This document shows, piece after piece, positions 16,481 to 25,835 of a stretch of DNA of 64,000 nucleotides; positions within the stretch are counted from its first letter, which is position 1; each line of letters begins with the position of its first letter. This DNA is from Seongchinamella unica. Lineage in GTDB: Bacteria; Pseudomonadota; Gammaproteobacteria; Pseudomonadales; Halieaceae. Where the stretch lies: positions 124,001 to 188,000 of the forward strand of contig NZ_SMSE01000002.1 in assembly GCF_004354085.1 (NCBI RefSeq). Direction: 5' to 3'. The translations under genes and the position numbers were made by a program. The notes below the pieces were generated by a model, which was not told the DNA's origin, ran no database searches, and was given only the letters and a program-made list of their open reading frames with translations.

Positions 16481-17263
16481 TTAAACCAGTCCCAGCAGTT
16501 CCACGATGCCATGGCTGTGTCCGGCGGTGTAACCACCGTCTACCACCAGGGTCTGGCCGGTCATGTAGGAGGCATCATCGGAAGCCAGGAACAGGGCGGC
16601 GCCGGCGATCTCCTCGGGCTTGCCAAAGCGCCCGAGTTTGATCTGTTTGCCGATATCCGCCCTGAAGTCGGGCATGGACGCCATCACGTCTTCTAACAGC
16701 GGGGTTTCAATAAACCCGGGACAAATGGCATTGCAGCGAATGCCGAGGCGGCCATAGTCTATGGCGACATTCTTGCTCAGTAACACCACGCCGCCCTTGG
16801 AGGCGTTGTAGGCGCTGCCGCCTTCTGTGCCATTGATGCCTTCGACACTGGCCACGGTGATGATACTGCCGCTGCGCTGGCTCATCATCTGCTCGATCAC
16901 AGCCTTGATGGCGAGGAAGGTGCCCTTGAGGTTGATGTCGACCACCCGGTCCCAGACGGCCTCGTCGACCATATTGACCGGGCCGCCATCACCCACGCCG
17001 GCGGCAGTGATCAGGATATCGATGGCGCCGAATCGATCTGCTGTGTCATCCGCAATTCGCTTGAGTGCCGCGCCGTCAGTCACATCCACCTGGTGCAGCG
17101 CGCTGCCGCGATTGCCTGCCACCTGCCGGTGCCAGTCCGCAGCCGGCTGCAGATCTACACCAATCACCGTGGCGCCCTCGTCGGCGTAGCGCCTTGCACA
17201 GGCCAGGCCAATGCCGGAAGCGGCGCCGGTGATCAGGGCGATGCGGTTTTCCAGTCTGCTCAT
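16481..17263 (-). CDS. SDR family oxidoreductase
   Basis: 260 residues with GAGGAG 6 bases before ATG. Classical SDR: TGAASGIG at 12-19 for NAD(P) binding, NNAG equivalent ITAAGVGD near 87, catalytic Ser in VASVEG, and YNASK (Tyr and Lys) near 153. The ending VDGGYTAGH is typical. Last enzyme of a minus-strand operon: nine bases separate it from the monooxygenase gene. It probably oxidises an alcohol to the ketone used by the monooxygenase, or the reverse (inference). Confidence 0.9.
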   Translation of the reverse strand: MSRLENRIALITGAASGIGLACARRYADEGATVIGVDLQPAADWHRQVAGNRGSALHQVDVTDGAALKRIADDTADRFGAIDILITAAGVGDGGPVNMVDEAVWDRVVDINLKGTFLAIKAVIEQMMSQRSGSIITVASVEGINGTEGGSAYNASKGGVVLLSKNVAIDYGRLGIRCNAICPGFIETPLLEDVMASMPDFRADIGKQIKLGRFGKPEEIAGAALFLASDDASYMTGQTLVVDGGYTAGHSHGIVELLGLV

Positions 17264-17272
17264 GGTGTCTCC

Positions 17273-19201
17273 TCAGCTGAGTCGGTAGTCGCTGGCCTCC
17301 ACCTGCTTGGTCCAGCGCCACATGTCGATGATTTTCCACGGCCATAACAGGGTAACCTTGCCCTGCGCGTTCTGGTAAAAGCTGTGTACACGGGGGTGCT
17401 CCCAGATCAGCCTGGCGTGCTGCTCCCGGAATCGTTGTTGGTAGGCGGCGAGGGTCTCATCCCGGCACTCCAGTGTTTTCTCGCCCGACTGCAGTAGCAA
17501 CTTGAGACACTCCATGGTGTAACGCACCTGGCATTCGCCGTTGAACACCAGACTGCCGCCGAAGGCGAGATTGGTGCCGGGGCCAAACATGCAGTAGAAA
17601 TTGGGAAATCCCGGTATCGTAATTCCCAGGTAGGCGGCCGGTTCGGTGGCCCAGGTCGTGGACAGTAATCGACCTTCGCGGCCGCGGATTTCCATCGGCC
17701 ATAGAAAGCGGTCGGTTCGGAAGCCGGTTGCATAGATGATAACGTCGGCTGCAACCTCGCTGCCATCGTCGGCGATGACACCGCTGGCCGTCACTGCCGT
17801 GATGCCCTGGGTCTGCAGGTCCACATTGTCCCTTTTCAGTGCCCCCAGCCAGCTGCCGTTGTCCTGCAGCGTCCGCCGTCCCATGGGCGGGTAATCTGGT
17901 ATCACTTTCTGCAGCAGGTCGGGGTCATCACCCACCTGGCCACGGATATAGTCACTGAACATCTGGTAGACGAAGTCATTCATTTCGTTGACCGAGCGCT
18001 CCTGGTGGGGCCAGTCGGGGTCGACGATAATGGTTTCGTAGGCGCCGTCGCAGGCGCACCAGAACAGCAGGAAGCGAAACCAGCGGGTGTAAAAGGGGAG
18101 GTGCTGCAGACACCACTTTTTGCCGGCGGGGACTTCCTCGTGGTAAACCGGGTTTTCGAACATCCACGGCGGGGTCCGCTGGAAAACGGTCAGCTGAGCG
18201 GTTTCGGCGGCGATCGCTGGCACGATCTGAAACGCGCTGGCACCGGCACCCACCACGACCACTCGCTTGCCGTGACAGTCGATGGATTCGTCCCAGTCAG
18301 CAGAGTGGCACCACTGGCCCTGGAAGGAATCAACTCCGGGAATATCGGGCAACCTGGGGCGGTTCAGCTGACCGACAGCGCTGATGACCGAGTTGACCTC
18401 GTGGCACTCTTCGGCGCCGGCGCCGTCACGAGTGGTGACCCGCCAAAGGCCGCTTTGCTCATCATAGCTTGCACGGGTGACTTCCGTGTTCAGGCGTATG
18501 TTGTCGAGCAACTGGTAATTGGTCGCTACATCTTCGAAGTATTTCTGCAGTTCCGGCTGTTGCGCAAAATACTGGGACCAATGGTGCGCCGGTTCAAAGG
18601 AATAACTGTAGAGGTGGTTGCTGACGTCGACCCGGGCGCCGGGGTAGCGGTTTTCAAACCAGGTGCCTCCCACGGAGGCATTTTTCTCGATCAACACATA
18701 GGGAATGCCGGCCTCCTGCAGCCGTATTGCCGCCAGCAACCCGGACATGCCGCCGCCAATAATGAGCACTTCGTGGGCCTCGCGGCGGGCCACCGGCACC
18801 TCGGGCCCCCAGGCGTCGGTTCGCTGGTCGACCCCGTCCAGTTCCATTTCCTCCAGCATCATCGGCAAATACTCCGGCGGCACTTCCTGCGCTACCAGGA
18901 AGTTCATCATCCTGTGAATCGTGGCTGTGTCCGGCTGGGCTGGCAGCTGGCAACCGCCATCGCGAAATTTGCAGATCACCTCCAATGCTTGTGCGCGGAT
19001 GGCGGCCTTATCCTGCTCGGACATATAGCCCTGGTATTCGTTGATATACGCTCCGCCGGGGCGTATGTCGCCATCCAGCAGGCTGGCGTCGCCGCTCATG
19101 TGTATCATGCTCATCATCAGCGTGGGAATACTGGCGTCGGCCAGCGCCGCTTCAATGAGTTGGTCATCCCTGGGGATATGAAAATGTGGTTGCTCAGTCA
19201 C
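17273..19201 (-). CDS. Flavin-containing Baeyer-Villiger type monooxygenase
   Basis: 642 residues from GTG, with CAGGAGT just upstream. The first 135 residues are a helical extension of the type seen in 4-hydroxyacetophenone monooxygenase. FAD-binding GGGMSGLLAAIRLQ is at about 150, the Baeyer-Villiger signature FQGQWCHSADW near 295, and the NADPH-binding VVVGAGASAFQI near 315. It should insert oxygen next to a ketone to give an ester or lactone, using NADPH and O2. Cytoplasmic. Between two SDR genes in a tight operon; with the acyl-CoA-dehydrogenase-like protein this makes a cyclic ketone or aromatic ketone pathway plausible. Confidence 0.92.
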   Translation of the reverse strand: MTEQPHFHIPRDDQLIEAALADASIPTLMMSMIHMSGDASLLDGDIRPGGAYINEYQGYMSEQDKAAIRAQALEVICKFRDGGCQLPAQPDTATIHRMMNFLVAQEVPPEYLPMMLEEMELDGVDQRTDAWGPEVPVARREAHEVLIIGGGMSGLLAAIRLQEAGIPYVLIEKNASVGGTWFENRYPGARVDVSNHLYSYSFEPAHHWSQYFAQQPELQKYFEDVATNYQLLDNIRLNTEVTRASYDEQSGLWRVTTRDGAGAEECHEVNSVISAVGQLNRPRLPDIPGVDSFQGQWCHSADWDESIDCHGKRVVVVGAGASAFQIVPAIAAETAQLTVFQRTPPWMFENPVYHEEVPAGKKWCLQHLPFYTRWFRFLLFWCACDGAYETIIVDPDWPHQERSVNEMNDFVYQMFSDYIRGQVGDDPDLLQKVIPDYPPMGRRTLQDNGSWLGALKRDNVDLQTQGITAVTASGVIADDGSEVAADVIIYATGFRTDRFLWPMEIRGREGRLLSTTWATEPAAYLGITIPGFPNFYCMFGPGTNLAFGGSLVFNGECQVRYTMECLKLLLQSGEKTLECRDETLAAYQQRFREQHARLIWEHPRVHSFYQNAQGKVTLLWPWKIIDMWRWTKQVEASDYRLS

Positions 19202-19220
19202 AGTGGACTCCTGCCCGGAT

Positions 19221-20069
19221 TTACAGAGGAGGTGCGAAAGTCGGGTTACGCCCTTCGCGGATATCGTCGAGCCTCAGGTTGGCGGACTCACGCCAGGCCT
19301 CCTCCGAGAGAATGTAAAACTGCTCGTTGCGAATCGCCTGCAACACGCGCTGGGCCATGATTTCCGGCCCAAGACCCCCGGCGACCGAAGCGGCCAGACT
19401 TTCCATTACCAGGTCACGGGCATCGGAGCTGACGACATCGCCGGCATCACTGTAGCGCCGGGGTCGATTGCGCTCTGCCCGGGCGATGCCCGTATTGATG
19501 GCTTCCGGACAAAGGACCGACAGCTTGACCTGTGGTGAGTGAAATGCCAGCTCGTGGTAGAGGGATTCGCTCAGCGCCAGCACGGCGTGTTTACTCATGT
19601 GGTAAATACCGGAGTAGGGCATGGCGGTGAGCGCCGCCATCGATGCAGTGTTGACCATGTGGCACTCACAGTTCTGGGCCTGCATGACAGGCAGGAAGCT
19701 GCGGATACCGTGGATAACGCCCCAGAGATTGACGTCCAGCACCCAGCGATAATCTGCCAGGCTTTCTTCCCATAGCAGTCCGCCGGTGAATACCCCGGCA
19801 TTGTTGCAGGCCACGTGAATCGCACCGAATTGGGCAACGGCCCTGTCAGCCAGGGCCTGCACTGCCTCGGCCTCGGCTACATCAGTGACCACGCCAATGC
19901 AGTTTGCGCCCTGTTGCTGCAAGCGGGTAACCGCCTGTTGCAGCGGCTGCGCCTCGATATCCGCCAGCACGATGTTCATCCCCTCGGCGGCAAAGGCTTC
20001 GCCCATGGCCAGGCCGATACCGCTGGCGCCGCCGGTGATAACCGCTGTTTTCCCCGGGAAATCCTGCAT
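19221..20069 (-). CDS. SDR family oxidoreductase
   Basis: 282 residues with GAGGAG before ATG. TGGASGIG at 12-19, CNNAGVF near 87-93, and YHMSK with catalytic Tyr and Lys near 157. It has a long C-terminal extension relative to classical SDRs (about 35 residues, ending NPTFAPPL). Gap to the flanking operon genes is 12 and 19 bases. Distinct from the SDR at 16481, so two different dehydrogenation steps are likely in the pathway. Confidence 0.9.
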   Translation of the reverse strand: MQDFPGKTAVITGGASGIGLAMGEAFAAEGMNIVLADIEAQPLQQAVTRLQQQGANCIGVVTDVAEAEAVQALADRAVAQFGAIHVACNNAGVFTGGLLWEESLADYRWVLDVNLWGVIHGIRSFLPVMQAQNCECHMVNTASMAALTAMPYSGIYHMSKHAVLALSESLYHELAFHSPQVKLSVLCPEAINTGIARAERNRPRRYSDAGDVVSSDARDLVMESLAASVAGGLGPEIMAQRVLQAIRNEQFYILSEEAWRESANLRLDDIREGRNPTFAPPL

Positions 20070-20081
20070 AAGTCAGTCTCC

Positions 20082-21257
20082 TCAGAGCGCCATGCTGTCA
20101 TCGACAAGGCCCAGCATCAGCTTGCCTGCCTCGGTGTAAATCTTTTCGCTGATAAATGCATGCTGGGTACCGGTATACATGTCCCTGAATGAGCGCTCCA
20201 GGCGGTTGCCCTCACGAATGGCGGCAGTGCCGGCGGCGAGGTGAGCCCACTGCACGGCTTCCCTGCAGGCCTCTGTCGCATAGGTGGCAGCCAGACGCAT
20301 ATCCGCCCGCATTTGCGGCGTAAGTTCGGCCCCCCCTGCGACTGCCGATTCACACTCGGTAAACGTGTCCACCATCAGTCGATGGGCCGCCCGCCACAGA
20401 CCCTCGTGGTGGGCGAGGTCGCGCTGGAAGGTCGGCTTGTGCGCGATAGAACTTTCCTCGCCCATGCGGACTTTCTCCCTGGCCAGGATAACCACCTCGT
20501 CGATGGCACCGCGGGCCACACCCAGCGCCCAGGCCCCGTGTCCGCAGGCGGTAAGTGGCATGAGTCCGAAGCGGTAGGTGATACCACCACGGCGCGGTTC
20601 CCGGGTAAACAGGGGGTATACCCGGTGCAGCGGTACAAAGACCTCTTCCAGTTCGTAGTTGTAGCTGCCTGTACCCTTGAGTCCCTGCACGTGCCAGCCG
20701 TCGGTAAACCTGACCTCCTCACGGGGGACGACGGCTACCAGCATCTTCGGCATGCCGTCTTCATCCAACTGCATGTCCTCGCCTGCCATTGGCAGGAAGC
20801 CGGCGCATACATATTGGGAATGCCCGGTTCCGCTGCCGAACTGCCAGGCCCCGGAGAGCCGGTAGCCGCCTTCGACCACAGAGCCTGTGCCATTGGGAAA
20901 GAACTGACCACCCATGGTCACCCGGTTGTCGTTGCGGCTGAACACCTCCTCAAAGCCCTCGTCGGGCAAGTAAGCGGCGGCAAAACAGGCGGAGGGCAGG
21001 TTGGCAATGCCTATCCAGCCAAGGGAGCCATCCTGCCTGGCCATTTCCATCCAGGTGGCGATCAACTCTTCAAAACCAGGCTCGCGCCCGCCTGCGGCTT
21101 TGGGGTTCATGAATTGCATCAGGCCGCTTTGCCAGAGCGCGTCAACCAGCGGCTGGCTCAGGGTCCGGCCCTGCTCGGAGGGGGTCGCCTCTCGCAGTGC
21201 AATGGTCTCGATGCTGCGGGCCATCATGGGTCCGCTGCCCTGGGTCATGTCGTTCAT
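20082..21257 (-). CDS. Acyl-CoA-dehydrogenase-like flavoprotein monooxygenase
   Basis: 391 residues from ATG 21257, chosen because GGAG lies 7 bases upstream; a start 8 codons earlier has no such site. The fold matches the acyl-CoA dehydrogenase superfamily, especially the PF08028 group containing two-component monooxygenase oxygenases (HsaA-type): DGSLGWIGIANLPSA near 75, WQFGSGTGHSQYVCAGF near 140, and a C-terminal helical bundle. The catalytic Glu of true dehydrogenases was not evident. First gene of the operon. A flavin reductase partner is not present in the window. Confidence 0.82.
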   Translation of the reverse strand: MNDMTQGSGPMMARSIETIALREATPSEQGRTLSQPLVDALWQSGLMQFMNPKAAGGREPGFEELIATWMEMARQDGSLGWIGIANLPSACFAAAYLPDEGFEEVFSRNDNRVTMGGQFFPNGTGSVVEGGYRLSGAWQFGSGTGHSQYVCAGFLPMAGEDMQLDEDGMPKMLVAVVPREEVRFTDGWHVQGLKGTGSYNYELEEVFVPLHRVYPLFTREPRRGGITYRFGLMPLTACGHGAWALGVARGAIDEVVILAREKVRMGEESSIAHKPTFQRDLAHHEGLWRAAHRLMVDTFTECESAVAGGAELTPQMRADMRLAATYATEACREAVQWAHLAAGTAAIREGNRLERSFRDMYTGTQHAFISEKIYTEAGKLMLGLVDDSMAL

Positions 21258-21448
21258 TATTGTTCTCCGGCGCCGGTACAAGCTGACACAGTATGCGCCT
21301 GTTACGGCGATTCCGAATCGGTGGCAGCCACTTGGCCAGGTTAAGCGGGTACAGGTTTAAGAATTTGAGCCAGGCCTTTGCCCCGAGACAAGGTTTTGCC
21401 GGTGGTGGCATACTGCTCTCTCCTGAGCCGATAATCGACGGAACCGGT

Positions 21449-22525
21449 ATGTTGAAACAGATTATCCCCCTCGCACTGATGGCACTGCTCTCCGCCTGTG
21501 TTGATGACGAGATGCAGATTAGCGGTTGCGAGCCGATGGGAGACATTGTTCCCATTTGCGGTATGCAGACACCGGAAGATATCGCCGCGCTGCCGGACGG
21601 GCGCCATCTGCTGTTGGCCAATTTCGGCGGCATGCATGACGGTACCGGCAGTCTGTCCCTGTTTGACACTGACAGCGGCCAACTCACGCCGCTGTTTCCA
21701 CCGCGCAGTGGACCAGTCGATACCGGGGATCCGCTGTGGGGAGAAGCCGATTGTGAGCCCCCGCCCCTGGCCCGGTTCAGTCCCCACGGCACCCATTTGC
21801 ATCAGCTTGCGGACGGGCGCTGGCGTTATCTGGTGGTCAATCACGGTGGCCGCGAGACCATTGAAATGTTTGAGCTGCTGGGCGTGGGCGCGCAGAGCCG
21901 GTTGGCCTGGCGCGGCTGTGTGCCGGCAGGGCCGGACACCTTTATGAACGATGTGGTCGGCCTTTCCAGTGGTGACCTGGTCTTCACCCGGATGTTTCAC
22001 GATGGCGGTCGCCTGGAGCAATTGTTGAGCCTGCTGGGGCGTAATACCGGAGACCTCTGGCGCTGGAGCCGGGAGACCGGCTTGCGGGTGATTCCCGGCA
22101 CCGAGGCCAATCAGCCCAACGGTATCGAAATCTCCGCTGATGAACAGTACGTATTTGCCAACATGTATTTCACCGGCGAGGTATGGAAGGTCGATGTGGA
22201 TACCGCCGAGGTGATCGCGACCGCACCGGTTGCCAGCGGCGATAACAGTGCCTGGGGTTCGGACGGCCGGCTGTGGGTCGTTACCCACAGCGACAGCCTG
22301 CCCAACCTGCTGTCCTGTTTTGAGCACCAGGCGCAACCCTGCGGTGCGGGGTTTGAAGTGGTGGCGGTGGATCCGGAAACCATGGCCCATGAGCCGGTGT
22401 TCTCCCATCGCGGTGCCCCGATGGGGGCGGCCACCATCGCGGTGCCGCAGAATGGCCGGGTTTACCTGGGCTCTTTTGTCGGTGACAGGATGATTTCTGT
22501 CCCGGATTTCGGCCTGGCCAGATAG
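21449..22525 (+). CDS. SMP-30/gluconolactonase-like lipoprotein
   Basis: 358 residues from ATG 21449. The N-terminus is a lipoprotein signal with lipobox LLSAC, Cys at residue 15. The rest is a beta-propeller with repeated strand patterns: DIAALPDGRHLLLANFGG, then PNGIEISADEQYVFANMYF, then SAWGSDGRLWVVTHSD. This is the SMP-30/strictosidine-synthase-like pattern of calcium-dependent lactonases or arylesterases. Several Cys occur in the mature part, which suits a periplasmic disulphide protein. It diverges from the BVMO operon, and a lactone-opening role beside a Baeyer-Villiger enzyme is attractive but unproven. Confidence 0.75.
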   Translation: MLKQIIPLALMALLSACVDDEMQISGCEPMGDIVPICGMQTPEDIAALPDGRHLLLANFGGMHDGTGSLSLFDTDSGQLTPLFPPRSGPVDTGDPLWGEADCEPPPLARFSPHGTHLHQLADGRWRYLVVNHGGRETIEMFELLGVGAQSRLAWRGCVPAGPDTFMNDVVGLSSGDLVFTRMFHDGGRLEQLLSLLGRNTGDLWRWSRETGLRVIPGTEANQPNGIEISADEQYVFANMYFTGEVWKVDVDTAEVIATAPVASGDNSAWGSDGRLWVVTHSDSLPNLLSCFEHQAQPCGAGFEVVAVDPETMAHEPVFSHRGAPMGAATIAVPQNGRVYLGSFVGDRMISVPDFGLAR

Positions 22526-22590
22526 TCGTAGATATTCATTTCGTGCCGGTTTATGCTGCCCTCGCATACGCGTTTAAACAAGGTGATTTC

Positions 22591-23361
22591 ATGTTTCGAT
22601 TTGTAGCATTGCTGGTCGCCGGGCTGGCCTTTTTCAGCCTCGGTGCCCAGGCCCAGCAGCCCCTGAAGCTAATGGCCAATACCTCGCCGCCCTATGCGGA
22701 TGCCCGCTTGCCGCAACGCGGCCTGGCGCTGGAACTGGTCGAGCATGTGTTCTCCTCAACGTCGGTGAAACCAGAGATTTCAATAGAGAACTGGTCGCGT
22801 GCAGTGGAGGGGGCGAAGCTCGGTGTTTACAAGAGGCTCGCCGCCGTCTGGTATTCGGAGGAACGTGCCCAGGACCTGTTATTCAGCGAACCCTACCTGA
22901 GCAGCAAGCTGATCATCCTCAAACGGCGCAACGAACCACGCAACTTCACCGACCTGCGCCAGCTGTCCGGCGCCCGCCTGGGGGTGAGAACCGATTACGC
23001 CTACGGGGTAGACCTGGCGGCGATTCCCCGGCTGACCCTGGTGGAGGAAAACCACCTGATCCAGAACCTGCTCAACCTGCTCAGCGGCAAGGTGGACTTT
23101 GTGATCGGTGACAGGCGCACCATCATCTACCAGTTGAACGAGTACCTGAAAGACAGGCTGAACCAGTTCTCGGTGACCGGCATCCAGCTGCAGCCGGTGG
23201 CGCGCCACGTGGCCATCAGCCGCAGCCTGGCGGGGCATGAAGATATCATTGCCGAGTTCAATGCCGCCCTGGCCAGGGCTGAGTCAGACGGCAGCCACCA
23301 GGCCATTATTGACAAGTGGGACCAGCGCTACGTCGGGGTACAGCCGGCAAGCCGGAACTGA
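22591..23361 (+). CDS. Periplasmic solute-binding protein (SBP_bac_3 type)
   Basis: 256 residues from ATG 22591, preceded by AAGGTGA. A 22-residue signal peptide ends GAQAQQ with no Cys, so the product should be soluble and periplasmic. The mature protein follows the family-3 binding protein plan: LKLMANTSPPYAD, GLALELVEHVF, LLFSEPYLSSKLIIL, and VDFVIGD. No transporter permease or ATPase gene is adjacent, so it is an orphan binding protein or sensor. Substrate unknown. Confidence 0.82.
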   Translation: MFRFVALLVAGLAFFSLGAQAQQPLKLMANTSPPYADARLPQRGLALELVEHVFSSTSVKPEISIENWSRAVEGAKLGVYKRLAAVWYSEERAQDLLFSEPYLSSKLIILKRRNEPRNFTDLRQLSGARLGVRTDYAYGVDLAAIPRLTLVEENHLIQNLLNLLSGKVDFVIGDRRTIIYQLNEYLKDRLNQFSVTGIQLQPVARHVAISRSLAGHEDIIAEFNAALARAESDGSHQAIIDKWDQRYVGVQPASRN

Positions 23362-23436
23362 CGATTGGGCCAGCGCCCTCGTGGCGGGCTGTTAGCGTCC
23401 GCCGCAGCCGCGCCAGTGGATTGTTTGGCGGCGAGG

Positions 23437-24432
23437 TCAGGCAGCTGAAAGGTAGTGGACACTGAACAGCCGATCAGGGTCCAGCCAGCTCTGGCGCAGG
23501 GCCAGCCCGGCAAGACCCGCGAGGGCTGCGAACCCTTCTATCGTGTATTTGTAGGAGTTCTCTGTGTGGATGGTCTCACCGGCACTGAGTTCGATGTAAC
23601 TGCCATTGCAGCGCACCCGCTGGTCTTTCTTACTCACCAGGTGCATTTCAATACGCTGGACCTTTACGTTGTAGAACGCGCAATGGCTGAAATTGTTGCG
23701 GTCGAACGCTGCATCCAGTTCCCGGTTCAGTCGCGTTAACAGGTTGAGGTTAAAATCCGCCGTGACCCCGCTGGTATCATTGTAGGCTGAGTTCAATCGC
23801 TCTCGGGACTTGTGCAGGTCTACCCCGACCACTATGCCACCGTCTTCGCCGATGACCCGGCGCACCCGTTGCAGGAAGTTTCTCGCATCCTCCGGCGTCA
23901 GGTTGCCAATGGTGGAGCCGGGGTAGAACACCACCCGTTTCCCCGGTGGCAGGTGTTTGAGGAAAGACCAGTCACAGTTGAAGTCGGCACAGATCGCCCT
24001 GATCGGTAACCAGGGATAATCGGTACCGAGCTGCAGGGCGGTTTCCCGCAGGAACTCCGCGGAGATATCCAGGGGTACATACGCAGCAGGTCGCAGCGCC
24101 TCCAGCAATAACCGGATTTTCTCGCAGCTACCACTGCCTGGCTCGATGAGCACGCAGTCAGTACCGCAGTGAGCACTGATGTCATCCCGGTGTTCTTCGA
24201 GAATGGCCACCTCGGTGCGGGTGGGGTAGTACTCGGGCAGGCGGGTGATCTCCTCGAATAACTGCGAGCCGCGCTCGTCATAAAACCACTTTGGACTGAT
24301 GCGCTTTTGCGCTTGTAGCAGGCCCTCCAATAATTCCTTTCTGCCATCTCCCGCACTGGGATGGGCGTTGTAGAAATGGACATTGGCGGGATCACCTTGC
24401 GGTGAGGACCTGCCCTGGCGGCTAATGGTCAT
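23437..24432 (-). CDS. egtD: L-histidine N-alpha-methyltransferase EgtD
   Basis: 331 residues. Typical EgtD N-terminus with ISPKWFYDERGSQLFEEI near 42-59 and LPEYYPTRTE after it; SAM-binding EPGSGSCEKIRLLLEAL near 97; PGSTIGNLTPED near 170; C-terminal histidine-binding and IHTENSYKY near 295. It makes hercynine (trimethylhistidine) from histidine with SAM, the first step of ergothioneine synthesis. Three bases after the egtB stop, so the two form an operon. Confidence 0.95.
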   Translation of the reverse strand: MTISRQGRSSPQGDPANVHFYNAHPSAGDGRKELLEGLLQAQKRISPKWFYDERGSQLFEEITRLPEYYPTRTEVAILEEHRDDISAHCGTDCVLIEPGSGSCEKIRLLLEALRPAAYVPLDISAEFLRETALQLGTDYPWLPIRAICADFNCDWSFLKHLPPGKRVVFYPGSTIGNLTPEDARNFLQRVRRVIGEDGGIVVGVDLHKSRERLNSAYNDTSGVTADFNLNLLTRLNRELDAAFDRNNFSHCAFYNVKVQRIEMHLVSKKDQRVRCNGSYIELSAGETIHTENSYKYTIEGFAALAGLAGLALRQSWLDPDRLFSVHYLSAA

Positions 24433-24435
24433 GGA

Positions 24436-25683
24436 TTATCCCGTTGACAGTGACTTTGCCAGGCGGATGCCGCTGAACTGCCAGCGATCCGGTGGGTAGA
24501 AGAAATTGCGATAACTGGGTCGCACATGATCTGCCGCAGATACGCACGAACCGCCGCGCAGTACCCATTGGTTACTCATGAATTTGCCGTTGTACTCCCC
24601 GATCGCATCGGAACTCGGGTTGAAACCTGGATAGGGACTGTAGGCGCTCTGGGTCCATTGCCAGCAGTGTCCGTAGAGTTGTTGCATGCCACGGTCGCCA
24701 GTGGCTGGCGGAGGATGCAGGTGACCGTCGTCGATACCCTCGCTCGCACCGGGCTCGAAGCTGGCTGCCAGTTCCCATTCCTGTTCGGTAGGTAATCGAG
24801 CGCCGGCCCAGCGGGCAAAGGCGTCAGCCTCGTAGCCGCTGACATGGGCGACGGGGGCCTGGGCCTCCCTCCGCTGGAGTCCATGGAGGGTGAACTCCCA
24901 TCCCTCGCCGTCCACCTCGCGCCAGTAATAGGGGGCACGCCAGTGCTCCGCGCAGACCGTAGACCATCCGTCCGCCAGCCAGAACTCGGGGCGCCGGTAA
25001 CCGCCATCGTCGATAAAGGCCTGGTACTCAGCGTTGGTGACAAGCCTGTTGGCAAGCTGGAATGGCTCAAGATAGGTCTTGTGGCGCGGTAGTTCATTAT
25101 CGAAACAGAACCCCGGGCCCTGGTGGCCAGTCTCCACCAGGCCCCCGTTGTACTTGTGCCAGGTCACTGGCGCTGCAGTCGAGTGCCGGGGGGCGGGCGC
25201 ATCCCGATACGCCGGTGCCAGAGGATTGGCCGCCAGGGAATATTTGAGGTCGGTGAAGAACAATTCCTGGTGCTGCCGTTCATGTTCTATCCCCAGGCGG
25301 ATCCGTCTGCTGACTTCTGCGTGATTCGGTTCCTGCTCGAGCAGCCTGGCAATTCCTGTATCGATGAGGTCGCGGTAGTGTTTGACCTCGGTCACGGTCG
25401 GGCGAGATAACAATCCCCTCTGGTCTCGCGGATGTTGGGCGCCAATACCGTTGTAATAGGAGTTGAACAACACTTCGTAGTGAGGGTCGGGGCTCTGATA
25501 GTCCCGGAGAAAAGGCTTCAGCAGGAAGGTTTCAAAAAACCAGGTGGTATGGGCAAGGTGCCACTTGGGCGGACTGGTGAAAGGAGCTGCCTGCAGACCA
25601 TAGTCCTCGGGGTAAAGAGGCTCGCAGAACGCCTCGGACCGGCGTCGAGTGTGCAGGTACAACTCCTGGATGTTGTCGGTCAC
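24436..25683 (-). CDS. egtB: Ergothioneine biosynthesis protein EgtB
   Basis: 415 residues from GTG. N-terminal DinB-like domain with WHLAHTTWFFE at 41-51 and EHERQHQELF at 133-142 carrying the iron-binding His residues; the C-terminal half is a formylglycine-generating-enzyme-type domain (residues about 160-412) with TYLEPFQLANRLVTNAEY and WVLRGGSC. It joins a sulfur donor to hercynine and oxidises it. Neither egtA, egtC nor egtE was seen here, so a C-S lyase has to be elsewhere; the MalY-like protein at 50265 is a remote candidate. Confidence 0.95.
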   Translation of the reverse strand: MTDNIQELYLHTRRRSEAFCEPLYPEDYGLQAAPFTSPPKWHLAHTTWFFETFLLKPFLRDYQSPDPHYEVLFNSYYNGIGAQHPRDQRGLLSRPTVTEVKHYRDLIDTGIARLLEQEPNHAEVSRRIRLGIEHERQHQELFFTDLKYSLAANPLAPAYRDAPAPRHSTAAPVTWHKYNGGLVETGHQGPGFCFDNELPRHKTYLEPFQLANRLVTNAEYQAFIDDGGYRRPEFWLADGWSTVCAEHWRAPYYWREVDGEGWEFTLHGLQRREAQAPVAHVSGYEADAFARWAGARLPTEQEWELAASFEPGASEGIDDGHLHPPPATGDRGMQQLYGHCWQWTQSAYSPYPGFNPSSDAIGEYNGKFMSNQWVLRGGSCVSAADHVRPSYRNFFYPPDRWQFSGIRLAKSLSTG

Positions 25684-25835
25684 GCCTGTTTCCCCGGCTG
25701 CTTACCTTCAAGCGTAGCAGCTTTTGCGGAAAATATTGTGACGGGCTACAGTCCTGTCGTGGAATGATGGCGCACTGCCAGGATTTTTCCCGAGTGGTCG
25801 TCGTATACCCCGGCCCCGGAAGGCGCCTCTTGGGG

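Noticed and set aside
18005-19360. 451-codon frame antisense to the Baeyer-Villiger gene
   Set aside because: Shadow of a strongly coding frame; no motif and no ribosome binding site.
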